From contig NZ_CP009129.1 of NCBI RefSeq assembly GCF_000785555.1, forward strand, positions 2,108,001-2,172,000: a stretch of 64,000 bases of DNA, read 5' to 3'. Below the pieces are notes generated by a model. The model was not told the origin of the DNA, made no database searches, and saw only the letters and a list, made by a program, of their open reading frames with translations. Within the stretch, counting starts at the first letter, position 1; each line of letters begins with the position of its first letter. Below, one piece after another: positions 35,790-46,600 of the stretch. A program made the translations under genes and the position numbers. Origin of the DNA: Planococcus sp. PAMC 21323. GTDB taxonomy: Bacteria; Bacillota; Bacilli; Bacillales_A; Planococcaceae.

Positions 35790-37280
35790 TTATTTCAGTT
35801 TAGTTGTTTGTTGTTTTGCGGCATCTGCTTTGCGCTGTTTGCCTTTGCGCCATACAACCCATAGGAATAACATAAATACGACATACATAATCGCTAATGT
35901 TGCGATATAAGCAGCGTTAAGTTTTGTTTCTTTTGTAACATGGAAAACTTCTGCAATTTCTCGATCTTGCGTGACACGGTACTCCCCGCCATCTTCTTGA
36001 CGGACAATATCACTTTCAAACAAACCTCGTAATTGCTGCTTTTCACCAATCACATCAGCTGACAAATTAAGGGTCTTCGTTGAAGAAGAATTGTTAATCG
36101 CAATAACCCACGTTTCTTCTTCATTTGAACGCTTATAAACAAGCCAACCATCTTCATCGTGCAAAACTTCTACTTTACCTGTACGTAATGCTTCTGATGA
36201 ATTACGCAATGATGTCAAATTAGTAATATGATCAACCAATTCTTTATCTACTGCCAAATCCAAGATTTGATGCGATTCAGATGGCGTTACGCCATTCATA
36301 GCCGATTCTGATCCGTATTGAATAACTGGAATTCCGGGCATTGTTAGTAATTGCGTTAACAATAACTTCCACCGTGTTGGTGGAAACCCATTTACGTCTA
36401 CAATATCCGATGTAAATCTTGAACCGAGCAAGGAATCTACTTGGATCAGCTGACTTTCACTTTGTTTCATAATTGTCTTAATACCCGTCAAATCTTGGTC
36501 GAAATTCTTATAAGCCGCTCGCAATGTCTCTTCGACACCAGGCATAACAACCGCATCAAATCCAGCAGTTTCTTCCATTTCACGATCACTTAAAATATAA
36601 CTTGGTCGAACGTCCTTTATTGCTTTAGAGAAATCACGAACAAACACTGGATCTACTTTATCCGCATTTTGCAGTCGGAAACCATCGACTTGATAGGTTT
36701 TATTGAATTCCACAAATGTTGTAACTAACGCTTTTTGCACTTCTGAGTTTGCAGTATCTAAAGCCAAACTGCCATCGTCATTTTCTGTAAACCACTGTGG
36801 ATTCTCAACTGCCCAAACATGGTTAGCACTTACTTGTTGAGTCGGAATATCCACAATCACTTTCATTTTGAGTTCATGAATTTCTTCTACCAAAGTTTGA
36901 AATTCTTCTTTTGTACCAAAATGACGTTCAAACTCCGTATAGTCCAATACTTTCTTTCCATCGTAAGTTTCTGTTGAAAATACAGATCCTATTGAAAGAG
37001 CCGTAAAGCCCATGTCTTTCACAAATAATAGTTCACTTGCCATTCCATCAAAATCGCCCCCGTTAAAAGTTGTAGGGTCTAATGCATTTACTTCATAATC
37101 ATTATTGATTTTTTTGTTGAAATAACGATCGACTAGTACATCGTAAATAAGTTCGTCTTCCAATTCATTCTCTTTTTCAGCGTATGCTGGTTGGACAGCT
37201 GCTAAAAGTAGTACAGTCGTAATGATGCTAGAAATCCACTTAGCTTTCAATCTGATATCCTCCTTCAATGAGGTCGTCAT
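35790..37280 (-). CDS. Membrane-anchored GH13 alpha-amylase-fold protein with degenerate active site
   Basis: 496 residues with a signal peptide (ISSIITTVLLLAAVQPAYA, about 16-34), a GH13-like barrel, a C-terminal beta domain, and a C-terminal membrane helix (about 460-480) followed by a Lys-rich tail. It is therefore displayed outside the cell. The fold is recognisable from ELIYDVLVDRYF, TFNGGDFDGM, MKVIVDIP, VDGFRLQ and LLTMPGIPVIQYGSE. All catalytic landmarks are altered: region I DxxxNH is D144-IPT-QQ, the region II nucleophile Asp is Q204, the region III Glu is D232 and region IV NHD is VNGF (about 296-299). It is unlikely to cleave starch and may bind glycans. RBS AAGGAGG. Confidence 0.82.
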   Translation of the reverse strand: MTTSLKEDIRLKAKWISSIITTVLLLAAVQPAYAEKENELEDELIYDVLVDRYFNKKINNDYEVNALDPTTFNGGDFDGMASELLFVKDMGFTALSIGSVFSTETYDGKKVLDYTEFERHFGTKEEFQTLVEEIHELKMKVIVDIPTQQVSANHVWAVENPQWFTENDDGSLALDTANSEVQKALVTTFVEFNKTYQVDGFRLQNADKVDPVFVRDFSKAIKDVRPSYILSDREMEETAGFDAVVMPGVEETLRAAYKNFDQDLTGIKTIMKQSESQLIQVDSLLGSRFTSDIVDVNGFPPTRWKLLLTQLLTMPGIPVIQYGSESAMNGVTPSESHQILDLAVDKELVDHITNLTSLRNSSEALRTGKVEVLHDEDGWLVYKRSNEEETWVIAINNSSSTKTLNLSADVIGEKQQLRGLFESDIVRQEDGGEYRVTQDREIAEVFHVTKETKLNAAYIATLAIMYVVFMLFLWVVWRKGKQRKADAAKQQTTKLK

Positions 37281-37389
37281 TGCGTTCTACCCGGTTAATT
37301 TTATCAAACTCCAGCTTTTACTGCCATGTAAAGTTAAGGTTTTACCAGCAACTTATTTGAGTTTCGTCTAAACTGTGAAAGTTTACAAA

Positions 37390-37421
37390 GAAAAAGACAG
37401 GTGCATGGTGCACCTGTCTAC
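37390..37421 (-). terminator. Terminator after the yisL-like gene
   Basis: AGACAGGTGCA pairs with TGCACCTGTCT (3-base loop), followed by TTTTTC on the minus strand. Confidence 0.88.
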
Positions 37422-37425
37422 TTGC

Positions 37426-37797
37426 TTAAAAGAAATCCATACCTACCGGTAACATAAATCCGATAAACATTGTTGCAAATAAGAATACTGCAAACAAAGC
37501 CCAGAACATCGTAACCGATTTTTGTTTTTTCGAACGAACCAATACCATTTCCATCATACCAATTGTTAATACACCCAATAGGAACTTGATGCCGTAAAGC
37601 ATTGGATTTGAAGAAGACCATTCGATAAACAATGTTAATCCCGTAATAATGATTAAGACGTAGAACAATCTTAATACCATATGCATAATCTTGCGTCCTT
37701 TGCTATCACGCTGCATAAATGCTGCAACTAAGAACAAAATGACGGCAACAACCCATGTCGTAATGTGTAAATGTGTTGTGTCTGTTAAAATACCCAA
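37426..37797 (-). CDS. Four-helix membrane protein, YisL/DUF1516-like (UPF0344)
   Basis: 123 residues with four hydrophobic segments (about 13-30, 42-60, 65-82 and 95-118). The N-terminus THLHITTWVVAVILFLVA and the MHMVLRLFYVLIIITGL segment are typical of YisL/UPF0344, whose function is unknown. AGAGGTGAG precedes the ATG. It lies directly downstream of the yisK-like gene, the same pair as in B. subtilis. Confidence 0.85.
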   Translation of the reverse strand: MGILTDTTHLHITTWVVAVILFLVAAFMQRDSKGRKIMHMVLRLFYVLIIITGLTLFIEWSSSNPMLYGIKFLLGVLTIGMMEMVLVRSKKQKSVTMFWALFAVFLFATMFIGFMLPVGMDFF

Positions 37798-37865
37798 AAT
37801 CTCACCTCTTCTAATAATATCCTCTCTAGTTTATCACAACTAGGACAAAGACGAGGGCTATAAAC

Positions 37866-38765
37866 CTATGACAAATGTGTGACGAGTGTACCAATAGATT
37901 CAATCGATACTTTAACGGTATCGCCTGCTTTTAAGAACTTCGGTGGAGTAAAGCCTTTGCCCACTCCAGCAGGTGTTCCTGTAAGCAAAATATCGCCAGG
38001 CTCTAATGCCACATATTTTGATACTTCTGCAATCAGTTCATCAACACGACGAATCATATTTTCAGTATTGCCATTTTGACGAATTTCATCATTTACTTTT
38101 GTTACGATTGATAAATTTTGTGATTGTGGAATTTCATCTTTTGTAACGATGTATGGTCCTACTGGACACGAGCCAGCTAAACTTTTTCCTAAGAAATATT
38201 GCTGATGTTTTTCCTGCAAATCACGAGCAGTCAAATCGTTGGCAATTGTGTAACCAAAAACGTAATCATAAGCCATTTGTTTCGGAATTTTATGACCTGC
38301 TTTACCAATAACTACAGCTAATTCACCTTCGTAGTCATATGAATCCGTTACATCGCTATGAACAGAGACAGTTTCACCATCTGCTGAGATACTAGTAGAT
38401 GCCTTCGTGAAAACTACCAAATCAGTAGGTGCTTCTCCACCCATTTCTTTTGCATGGTCTGCGTAATTTTTGCCAATAGCAATAATATTTTTGGGTGTCT
38501 TTGAAATGGGAGCTAACCATTCAATATCTGCATATGAGTGTTTGAATTCTTCAGAGCGGTCAGATTGGACAGCGGCTTCCGTCAATTTACGAATTTGTTC
38601 AACAAACTCCATTCCTTGTGGAATTCCTTCTATCAATTGTGTTGGAAACGCAGGCAAGACTTCTAATTGCTGTTGAATCGCAACTACATCCCATACAGCA
38701 TCTTCCTTTTTAACTTTTGGTCCGAATCCTTCTTTTCCTTCGTAGCGAAATGATAACAGCTTCAT
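37866..38765 (-). CDS. yisK: Fumarylacetoacetate-hydrolase family protein (YisK-like)
   Basis: A 299-residue FAH-family enzyme. The core starts IIAIGKNYADHAKEMG, with metal ligands in DYEGELAVVIGK (E and E/D positions), a GYTIANDLTARDLQ segment, FLGKSLAGSCPVGPYIV and LEPGDILLTGTPAGVG. Members act on C-C bonds of 2-oxo acids; B. subtilis YisK has oxaloacetate decarboxylase activity and associates with the Mbl cytoskeleton. AAGGAGTG precedes the ATG. It forms a probable two-gene unit with the yisL-like gene. Confidence 0.9.
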   Translation of the reverse strand: MKLLSFRYEGKEGFGPKVKKEDAVWDVVAIQQQLEVLPAFPTQLIEGIPQGMEFVEQIRKLTEAAVQSDRSEEFKHSYADIEWLAPISKTPKNIIAIGKNYADHAKEMGGEAPTDLVVFTKASTSISADGETVSVHSDVTDSYDYEGELAVVIGKAGHKIPKQMAYDYVFGYTIANDLTARDLQEKHQQYFLGKSLAGSCPVGPYIVTKDEIPQSQNLSIVTKVNDEIRQNGNTENMIRRVDELIAEVSKYVALEPGDILLTGTPAGVGKGFTPPKFLKAGDTVKVSIESIGTLVTHLS

Positions 38766-38808
38766 TCGTCAAACACTCCTTTTCTGTGGTTGAATTCATT
38801 ATACACAT

Positions 38809-39987
38809 TCAGCGTTTTGAATTGTTAGTTTTTTCGAAATTATTTCCGTAAGTCCATTTTCTCCAAAGAATTTCGAGTGGTCCACGTGAAAATTTTTCAA
38901 ACCAAAGTTCTGCAAAAATTAGTTGAACAACAAAAATTCCGAAGGCAATCAATGTTCCAGTTAACAAATCTACTTTTCCATACAATCCCAATCCGTACGA
39001 ATAGAATATTAATGTTGCCAAAATCGATTGTGTGATATAAGTCGTAAATGACATGCGTCCTACTTTAGCTATTGGAGAAAGTATTTTTTCCAAGCTTTGT
39101 TTCTGAGCCATTAATGCGATCAACGCAGCGTATCCAACAGCTACAAGAGGACCTCCAAATATATCTTGTAAATAAACAAAAGCGTAATTTGATTCAAATA
39201 AAAATGGCGTACTTTTTAAAGCTAATCCAATCAATAGCGGAACAATCGCTAAAAATAACCATAGTTTACGCTTTTCTTGTGTTTGTTCAATCAAACGCCA
39301 TTTTGCTGCAGCTGCTCCAAACATAAGAAAAGGGAGAATAGTGAAAATCAGAAACACATAGCCAATCAAATTATTGCTATAAGACCAGTCGGCCAATCGC
39401 TGACTGAAAATCTCTGCAAAACTTCCCGATTGATAGGATTGAATCGAACTTTCAATTTCCATATAACCTACATAAGTATTCGGATCTGCTGCTGCCGCCA
39501 TAAACATAATAGCGAGCATTAAAAGATGTGGCACTGTGTAAATAACTGCACCAAGGCTCATCAACCAACTAGAAGGCAGTCGAATCAAACCAATTAATAA
39601 AAAGCCCATTATCGCGTAGGTGATTAAGATATCACCATACCAGATAAGAAAGGCATGAATAACGCCGAATAATAACAGTACCGCTAGACGTTTGACTGCA
39701 AGTGGCATAAAAGGACGTCCGATAGCTTCTGCGCGCATATATTGCATAGCTAAGCCATAGCCAAACAACATTGCAAACAATGGATAAAAACTAGCTTGGA
39801 TGAATATATCGATGATCAAATATACTCCTTCATTAACACTTCCATTAAACCATTTATATGGATCAATATATGAAAGTGGTGAATGGAATGCCAACATATT
39901 AATAAGTAAAATACCTAAAAGCGAAAATCCTCTCATCAAGTCAATCGCTTTTATTCGTTCATTCGGTAGAACCGGCTGTAAGTTCAA
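38809..39987 (-). CDS. DUF418-family membrane protein (YeiB-like)
   Basis: 392 residues with about ten hydrophobic segments. The N-terminus ERIKAIDLMRGFSLLGILLINM and the FYPLFAMLFGYGLAMQ motif identify DUF418 proteins. The C-terminal GRMSFTTYITQSILATLIFYSYGLGL and LEILWRKWTYG are the DUF418 domain itself. The fold resembles membrane acyltransferases; the substrate is unknown. AGGAGG precedes the ATG. It starts 10 bp after addA, so it may share that transcript. Confidence 0.88.
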   Translation of the reverse strand: MNLQPVLPNERIKAIDLMRGFSLLGILLINMLAFHSPLSYIDPYKWFNGSVNEGVYLIIDIFIQASFYPLFAMLFGYGLAMQYMRAEAIGRPFMPLAVKRLAVLLLFGVIHAFLIWYGDILITYAIMGFLLIGLIRLPSSWLMSLGAVIYTVPHLLMLAIMFMAAAADPNTYVGYMEIESSIQSYQSGSFAEIFSQRLADWSYSNNLIGYVFLIFTILPFLMFGAAAAKWRLIEQTQEKRKLWLFLAIVPLLIGLALKSTPFLFESNYAFVYLQDIFGGPLVAVGYAALIALMAQKQSLEKILSPIAKVGRMSFTTYITQSILATLIFYSYGLGLYGKVDLLTGTLIAFGIFVVQLIFAELWFEKFSRGPLEILWRKWTYGNNFEKTNNSKR

Positions 39988-39997
39988 AATAATCCTC

Positions 39998-42900
39998 CTA
40001 AATATTCACTTCTTGATTTGCTGCAAACAAGTACAGCAAGCGTTCTTTAACCGATATTTTCAGAATCGATTCAACCGCTTCTTGATAAACAGTTAACTGA
40101 ACGCTATATCGTTCAGCCATTTCTTCTGACACATCATGAACGTGAGTCACACGATCCGTTTTATAGTCTAGTAACACCCAGCCGTCTTGTTCTTCAAACA
40201 AACAATCGACAATCCCTTGAATAATTTGGTAGTCCCCATCTGCATCTTTTTTTGCATAAGTAAAAGGCACTTCTTTTTTTATGTTTTTTGCACTTCTAAG
40301 ACGTGCCGCAGTTTCACTCGCATAAAAACGCTCGATTTCTTCTACTTTTACCGCCTTTCCTTCATCCAGTGATAAAATTTCCATCCCCACTAAAGTATCG
40401 ATAAATTCTTTTATTTCGGTACTGTCTAATGAACGATCTAACGGTATATGCTGCATAATCGCATGGACCGCTGTTCCAATATCAGCTCCAGATAATCGTT
40501 TGTCCATCATGAAATTTGGTCTGTTTGATAACATTTTCCGTTCTGGTTTCGTTGTTTGAATAAAGGATTCTGGTTCGTCGAGACGTTGCAGCATTTGCAA
40601 TCGCTTCATTTCTGTTACGGATTGTTTTGAACGTTTTTCAACAGCCAGTTGATGCGGATACTGATAATTAAAACGATCATTGACTTGTTGTTGGTAATCC
40701 TCCGATAACAAATCGTCTTGCAACAATTCTTCTATGCTTACGACTGCTGGTAGTAATGACTGAGATTCGATAATATCAATGTGAAAATGAGAAGAATGTT
40801 CAAGAAATTGTCCTGTGACATTTAATTGTTCTGCAGCATCCGGATGTCTGGCTATAGCTGGGCCAATCCAATCCAAATACCCTTTAGCACGAGATCTCAT
40901 AAAGTCTGGCAAACGAACATCATTTGTAGACACTTTCCATTTCTCGATAAGTTTTTCAACGTCCTTAACTGAAGCAGTCAAATACAGCCTTTCTTTTGCT
41001 CGAGTCATCGCTACGTATAAAACACGCATTTCTTCGGCTTTCATCTGCAATTGTTTCATTTCCCTAACTGCTAGAAATGGCAATGAGGTGTATTCAATTC
41101 GGGTGTCAGGATTTACCGCTTTAACTGCCAATCCGTAATCTTGGTCAAACAAATAAGATTTTTTAAAATCCATTTCATTAAAATTACGTCCAGTTCCCGC
41201 AAAAAATACTACTGGAAACTCGAGTCCTTTTGACTTATGCACAGTCATTAAACGAACAACATTTTCTTTTTCACTGAGTGATTTTGCTGTTCCTAAGTCA
41301 TCTCCACGTTCTCTCATTCGATCGATAAAACGTAGGAAACGGAACAATCCACGGAAAGATGTTTTTTCGTACTCTAGCGCGCGGTCATGCAAAGCTCGCA
41401 AATTCGCTTTTCGTTGCTTGCCATTGGTCATGGCTCCAACCATTTCATAATAGTTTGTATCCAAATAAACTTGCCAGATCAATTCCGCTAAGGAACCTCG
41501 GCGTGCCAGATTCCGCCATCCTTCTAATTGAAGGATAAAACGACGTAGTTTTTCAGCTGCAGCCGGATCGATTCCTGTACCTGCTCGCATAAATGTTTTA
41601 ACAGCTTCATAAAAAGACGCTTGAGGTGCCGCTAAGCGAATTTCAGCCAATTCATTTTCTTTCAACCCAATAAACGGGGCACGTAAAACAGAGGCCAGTG
41701 GAATGTCTTGGTAAGGGTTGTCGATAACACGTAAGGTGTTCAACATGATCATCACTTCAAGTGCTTCAAAATAGCCGCCTGTCAATTCAGCATACAATGG
41801 AATGCCAGCCATTTTGAACTCATCTACGAAATCACCTGACCATGTCATCGAGCGCATTATAACAACGATGTCTTGGTATTCTAGCGGCCGTTCCTGCTGT
41901 GTCCAAGGATCATTGACCATTATTTGATCGTCTATCAATTCCTTGATTTTTTTAGCGATAAACCGCGCTTCCCATTGAGACTTTGCCAAGTCCTCGTCTT
42001 CTGTCTCTTCTTCAGTTTCTGGTTCGTGTATTAAAGTTAAGCTAACAGGAGTTTGTTGATCCGGATATGGCGCTTTGGCTTTTAGCGCAGCGGCTTCATC
42101 GTAATCGATTTCACCAACGCGTTCTCCCATAATTTGTGAGAATATATAATTGGTGCCATCTAAAATTTCTTTTCGGCTTCTGAAATTTGCATTTAAATCA
42201 ATGCGCAATCCTGTGTTGCTAGCTTCATGTGTAAATCGAGAATATTTCCCTAAAAATAACATCGGTTCTGCCAGGCGAAAACGGTAAATCGATTGCTTCA
42301 CATCACCTACCATGAATAGATTGCCATTTTGTTCATCGCCTGATTTTACTAAGTTAAGAATTGTTTCTTGTAGAAGATTAGTGTCTTGATATTCATCCAC
42401 TAACACTTCTTTAAAGCGGTCTTGGTATTCTTTGGCGATAGCTGAAGGCTTGCCTTCTTCCATTAAAATCTCCAATGCATAATGCTCTAAGTCGGAGAAA
42501 TCAACCAATGCTCGATCAATTTTCAAGGCTTTGTATTGATCAGCGAATAGCTGTGTCAATTCAACTAAAGTTTTCATCAACGGTGCCATTTCTCGCATTT
42601 CTTCTAATAAGCGCTTTGGAGAGCGTGTAAAATAAGCATCAAACAATCCGCTGACAATTTTTTTCACATCATTACGACGAGCTTTTGCTTCTTCAGCTAA
42701 AGCTGGATCACAGGAATCTTTGCGAATACTCGCGGCTTTTTCCCATTTAAACGATTTTGAAAAAGCATACAAACTTTCCCACGAACTTTCTAATGCTGCA
42801 ATTGCTGCTTGGATCACTTCAGCATCCGTTCTAAAAGTGCTTTCTAATACAGCGGGTCCATCTGGCTCATGTGACAATTGAAGTCCTTGATCAGTTAATT

Positions 42901-43606
42901 GCAACGCTTCTTCCAATGCATGACGTATCGTCAACTTTAAATCTTCAATAAACGGCAAATTATCAATCGTCGCATCCGCCGGCACATTATATAAGCTAGG
43001 TACTTGTTGCAACCACTCATGTGGATTCGGGTGCACACGGGAATAATCATATAATTTACTTAACAAGACTTCCATCGCCTGATCACTACGATCTGACGTG
43101 AAACTATCGGCTAATCGGTAAACAGCATCCGCTCCTTCACCTTCATATGCAGATTCTAGCACTGCTTCTAATACATCATCTCGTAAAAGAGCAGCTTCTG
43201 TATCTCCCGCAATTCGAAAGCCTGGATCGATTTCAAGTAAATATGCATATTGTTTCACAACGTGTAAACAAAACGAATGAAGTGTAGAAATTTGTGCTTT
43301 ATTGATTAACCGTAATTGTTTGCGTAAATGACTAGATTCTGGGTTTTCTGAAACAGCTTTTTCCAATGCATTCGACATCCGGTGCCGCATTTCAGCAGCT
43401 GAAGCATTCGTAAATGTCACAACTAAAAGTTCATCCACTGATATTGGATCATCTTCAGCCAAAACTTTTTCAATCATGCGGTTGATCAGAACAGCTGTTT
43501 TCCCCGATCCTGCCGCAGCTGACACCAACATATCTTGTCCCTTTGCCCATATTGCCATCCATTGTTCATCGGTCCAAGTAGCATCAATCGGTTTTTTCGG
43601 TATCAT
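39998..43606 (-). CDS. addA: ATP-dependent helicase/nuclease subunit A (AddA)
   Basis: 1202 residues. It is an SF1 helicase: Walker A AAAGSGKTAVL at about 31-41, TFTNASAAEM, LVDEYQDTN (motif II) near residue 410, GDVKQSIYRFR, VHKSKGLEFPVVFF and VAMTRAKERLYLT. The C-terminal RecB-type nuclease has GIVDCLFEEQDGWVLLDYKTDR. With AddB it processes double-strand breaks at Chi sites for RecA loading. The start overlaps the addB stop by 23 bp. Length is typical (about 1230). Confidence 0.97.
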   Translation of the reverse strand: MIPKKPIDATWTDEQWMAIWAKGQDMLVSAAAGSGKTAVLINRMIEKVLAEDDPISVDELLVVTFTNASAAEMRHRMSNALEKAVSENPESSHLRKQLRLINKAQISTLHSFCLHVVKQYAYLLEIDPGFRIAGDTEAALLRDDVLEAVLESAYEGEGADAVYRLADSFTSDRSDQAMEVLLSKLYDYSRVHPNPHEWLQQVPSLYNVPADATIDNLPFIEDLKLTIRHALEEALQLTDQGLQLSHEPDGPAVLESTFRTDAEVIQAAIAALESSWESLYAFSKSFKWEKAASIRKDSCDPALAEEAKARRNDVKKIVSGLFDAYFTRSPKRLLEEMREMAPLMKTLVELTQLFADQYKALKIDRALVDFSDLEHYALEILMEEGKPSAIAKEYQDRFKEVLVDEYQDTNLLQETILNLVKSGDEQNGNLFMVGDVKQSIYRFRLAEPMLFLGKYSRFTHEASNTGLRIDLNANFRSRKEILDGTNYIFSQIMGERVGEIDYDEAAALKAKAPYPDQQTPVSLTLIHEPETEEETEDEDLAKSQWEARFIAKKIKELIDDQIMVNDPWTQQERPLEYQDIVVIMRSMTWSGDFVDEFKMAGIPLYAELTGGYFEALEVMIMLNTLRVIDNPYQDIPLASVLRAPFIGLKENELAEIRLAAPQASFYEAVKTFMRAGTGIDPAAAEKLRRFILQLEGWRNLARRGSLAELIWQVYLDTNYYEMVGAMTNGKQRKANLRALHDRALEYEKTSFRGLFRFLRFIDRMRERGDDLGTAKSLSEKENVVRLMTVHKSKGLEFPVVFFAGTGRNFNEMDFKKSYLFDQDYGLAVKAVNPDTRIEYTSLPFLAVREMKQLQMKAEEMRVLYVAMTRAKERLYLTASVKDVEKLIEKWKVSTNDVRLPDFMRSRAKGYLDWIGPAIARHPDAAEQLNVTGQFLEHSSHFHIDIIESQSLLPAVVSIEELLQDDLLSEDYQQQVNDRFNYQYPHQLAVEKRSKQSVTEMKRLQMLQRLDEPESFIQTTKPERKMLSNRPNFMMDKRLSGADIGTAVHAIMQHIPLDRSLDSTEIKEFIDTLVGMEILSLDEGKAVKVEEIERFYASETAARLRSAKNIKKEVPFTYAKKDADGDYQIIQGIVDCLFEEQDGWVLLDYKTDRVTHVHDVSEEMAERYSVQLTVYQEAVESILKISVKERLLYLFAANQEVNI

Positions 43607-46600
43607 CTGCAGCTGTCTCCTTTCTGATCAATTCTACTGCTTTATCAGGAGAAAAAGCAGTCAACTTTCGGTAACTTTGGTCTGGGTCTGCCGGGTCAAA
43701 CTGGCAAACCGAACGATAAGAACAAAATTGACAAGGTGTATCTTCTTTCATTTTATAAGGTGTAATACTGGTGTCGCCTTCTAAAATGCCGTTGCCAGCT
43801 TTTTGATGCTTGTTTCGAACAAAACGTCGAACAGTTTGCATATCTTCTTTAATAACTGTTTTGGATTGAGATGCGGAAACTGCTCCACTTTTGTTGAGCC
43901 GAACTGGGATTACATTCGAATAGCCTTCGATTTGGTTGTCCATTGCTTCAATCACTTCAGGATCTTCAACGACTAAACCATTCATCTTAAATGATTTTGC
44001 CATTTCTTCTTCTAGTTCTTCTTCTGTCAGCAATTTCGTCAGTTTTAACATTGGGTTATGAATATGAAAATAAAGCACACCCGCCGGTTCTGCTTCCTCA
44101 CCTAACCAACGTTCGGAATGAGTTAAGGCCACATCTAAATACGTAAAGGTTTGCAAAGACAGCCCATGATATACATTGCTGAGGTCTAGCCCTTGTTTAG
44201 ACGATTTATAATCGACAATTCGTAAATAAGGTTTGCCATGAATGTCCGTAGAATCGATACGGTCAATACGGCCTCGAACGTTCATTTTACGTCCTCGATC
44301 TAAAGCAATTTCAAGAGGTGGAATCGTCTCTTTTGGTCCAAATCCCACTTCAAGTGCAATCGGTACAAACCCAGAAACTTTAGCGTGTTTGCTAAGCATG
44401 TAAGCTGTTTGACGAATGATGCCTTCTAGTTTGTGTTGAATATAACGGTAGCGATGAGAACTAATCAATATATGATTAACAAAATAAGGTGAAAGCTGTT
44501 CAATTGCTTCTTTTGCTAAGTTACGACATTGTGCTTGTGTCAACGAAGACCACGACACGCCAAGCCTTAATACTTCATCTGATATCCATTTAATTGCCGC
44601 ATGGAATAGATCTCCCATTGCGGGAGCCGCTAATTTATATTGACTTCTTTCTTCGAGACGTAAACCATAAGCCACATAATGCGCAAACGGACAACCGTAA
44701 TATGTTTCAACTCGTGATACGCTAGAAGAAATAGGCGTTCCATATAAAGGTTCTGCAATAGCTTCACGAAGTGGATCTGCTTTATTTGGTTTAATGGGCG
44801 ATAAAATACGCTTAATAATAGAGGACCAAAATGGATCTTCTTCGTAATAGTTATAAACTGCACGCCACTCGGCTGATAATTCACCGCTGCGCATTTGTGA
44901 AGTCAAATATGCCAAAGTCGCTCTTGGATGAGAAATATACGCCATAGGTGATGTATCCACAAGCTCTTCAGGGTCAATAACAGCAGGAACGGTTTCAATT
45001 GAAAACATATCCTTTAATTTTTGAATATAAAGAGACGGTAATAATGCTTTTCCTTCCTCATCAGCGATTGGAAACGAAACAGTCAATAAATCAGACGCAG
45101 AGGTAAAGGCACGATACACCATATAAGTTTCGTCCATCAAGCGCATTTTTGAGGTAGGTGCTAGCTCGAAGCCAATTTGAGAAAACCACTCACGGTCTGT
45201 ATCTGTTAATAGTCCTTCTTGTTCAATACGTTTCGGTAAGACACCGTCATTGGCACCGACAACAAAGACTGATTTAATATCCATTAAACGTGCCAAATCT
45301 ATTTTCGACACCATAACTTGATCTAATGATGGCGGAATGCGTGAAAACTCTAGCGTTTCAAATCCTTCATCTAATATTTTGACAGCCGTCGGTAAATCCA
45401 CTTCTTTATCTCCAAACATTAATACAAACTGATCTAGCACCCCGACCCATTGGTTCCAGGCCTGCTCATGTTCCGATGCGTCGAGTAAGCGATGCTCACT
45501 TTCTTCACGCTCTCGCAAATCTTGAATTTTAGCATAGACATCCATTTTTTCGATAAAAAGAAACAGAGACTCTGCTATATCTCGTCCTGTTTTACTCATT
45601 TTTAGTTGTTCTTTTAACTGTGCTAAAGGCTCTCTTATTAAATCACGTACTGCATGAAGTTCTACTTGAGCCGCTAGTTCTTCATCTGTTTGTATGGACG
45701 TATGAAATTCTAAGCCTCGATATTTTTTATAAAACCAGCGTTTTTCATCAAACCAACGCTCTCCGTATATTCCATTAGCAATGACAAAGTTCTCTAATAG
45801 ATCACTTCTTTCCCGCCATTTAGTAGCAGGACCTTGTGGAAAAAACAAATCCGTTTTAACAGCACGAAAAATTGATTCGTATGAGTAATTCGAGACCGCA
45901 GCTTCTAGAACCGAACGGCTAAATTCAATTAAGGGGTGATGAAGCATTGATTTTTTTTGACTAATAAAATAAGGGATCTCATATTGTGGGAAAATCGTAT
46001 TGATCAATTCATCATAAATTTCGGGTTGTCTGTAAAGAATTGCGATTTCATTATAGCGAAAACCATTTCTCACTTGTTCTCTTATCGCTCGTGCTACTGC
46101 ATGCATTTCAGCTCGTCTATTAGATGCCTCAACTAAAGAGACATTTCCTTGTCCTTGAATTTTCCGCGTTGGTAAATCATCAAAATGACGCTCGACATGT
46201 TCAAGTTCAGGATTCATAAAACGGCGTGGCAAAGCTAAGGAGATCGAATTTTCAATATCAATTCCCTCTTTTGCTGCTTGTTCAGTTAATCTACGCGCAG
46301 TATTAGCTGACTGATAGAACAGAGTTTGTTCATCGTTCGGATCAGTTTGTTCATCCATAGGTAAAGCAATCGTTACAGATTTAGCATGCTTCATTAATTC
46401 AAAAAGAATTTCATATTCTCTAGCTGTAAATGTGACAAATCCATCGATGTAAATTGTCGATGATTTTATCAAATCAGAATGTGGAATTTTTTCACTTAAT
46501 AAAGCTAAATGCCCTTCAGAATCCACAAATACTTTCCCAAGACGATTTTCAATTTCCGTCAGGATTAACTCAAGATCCTCTGCTTTGTCGAGTAAGGTTT

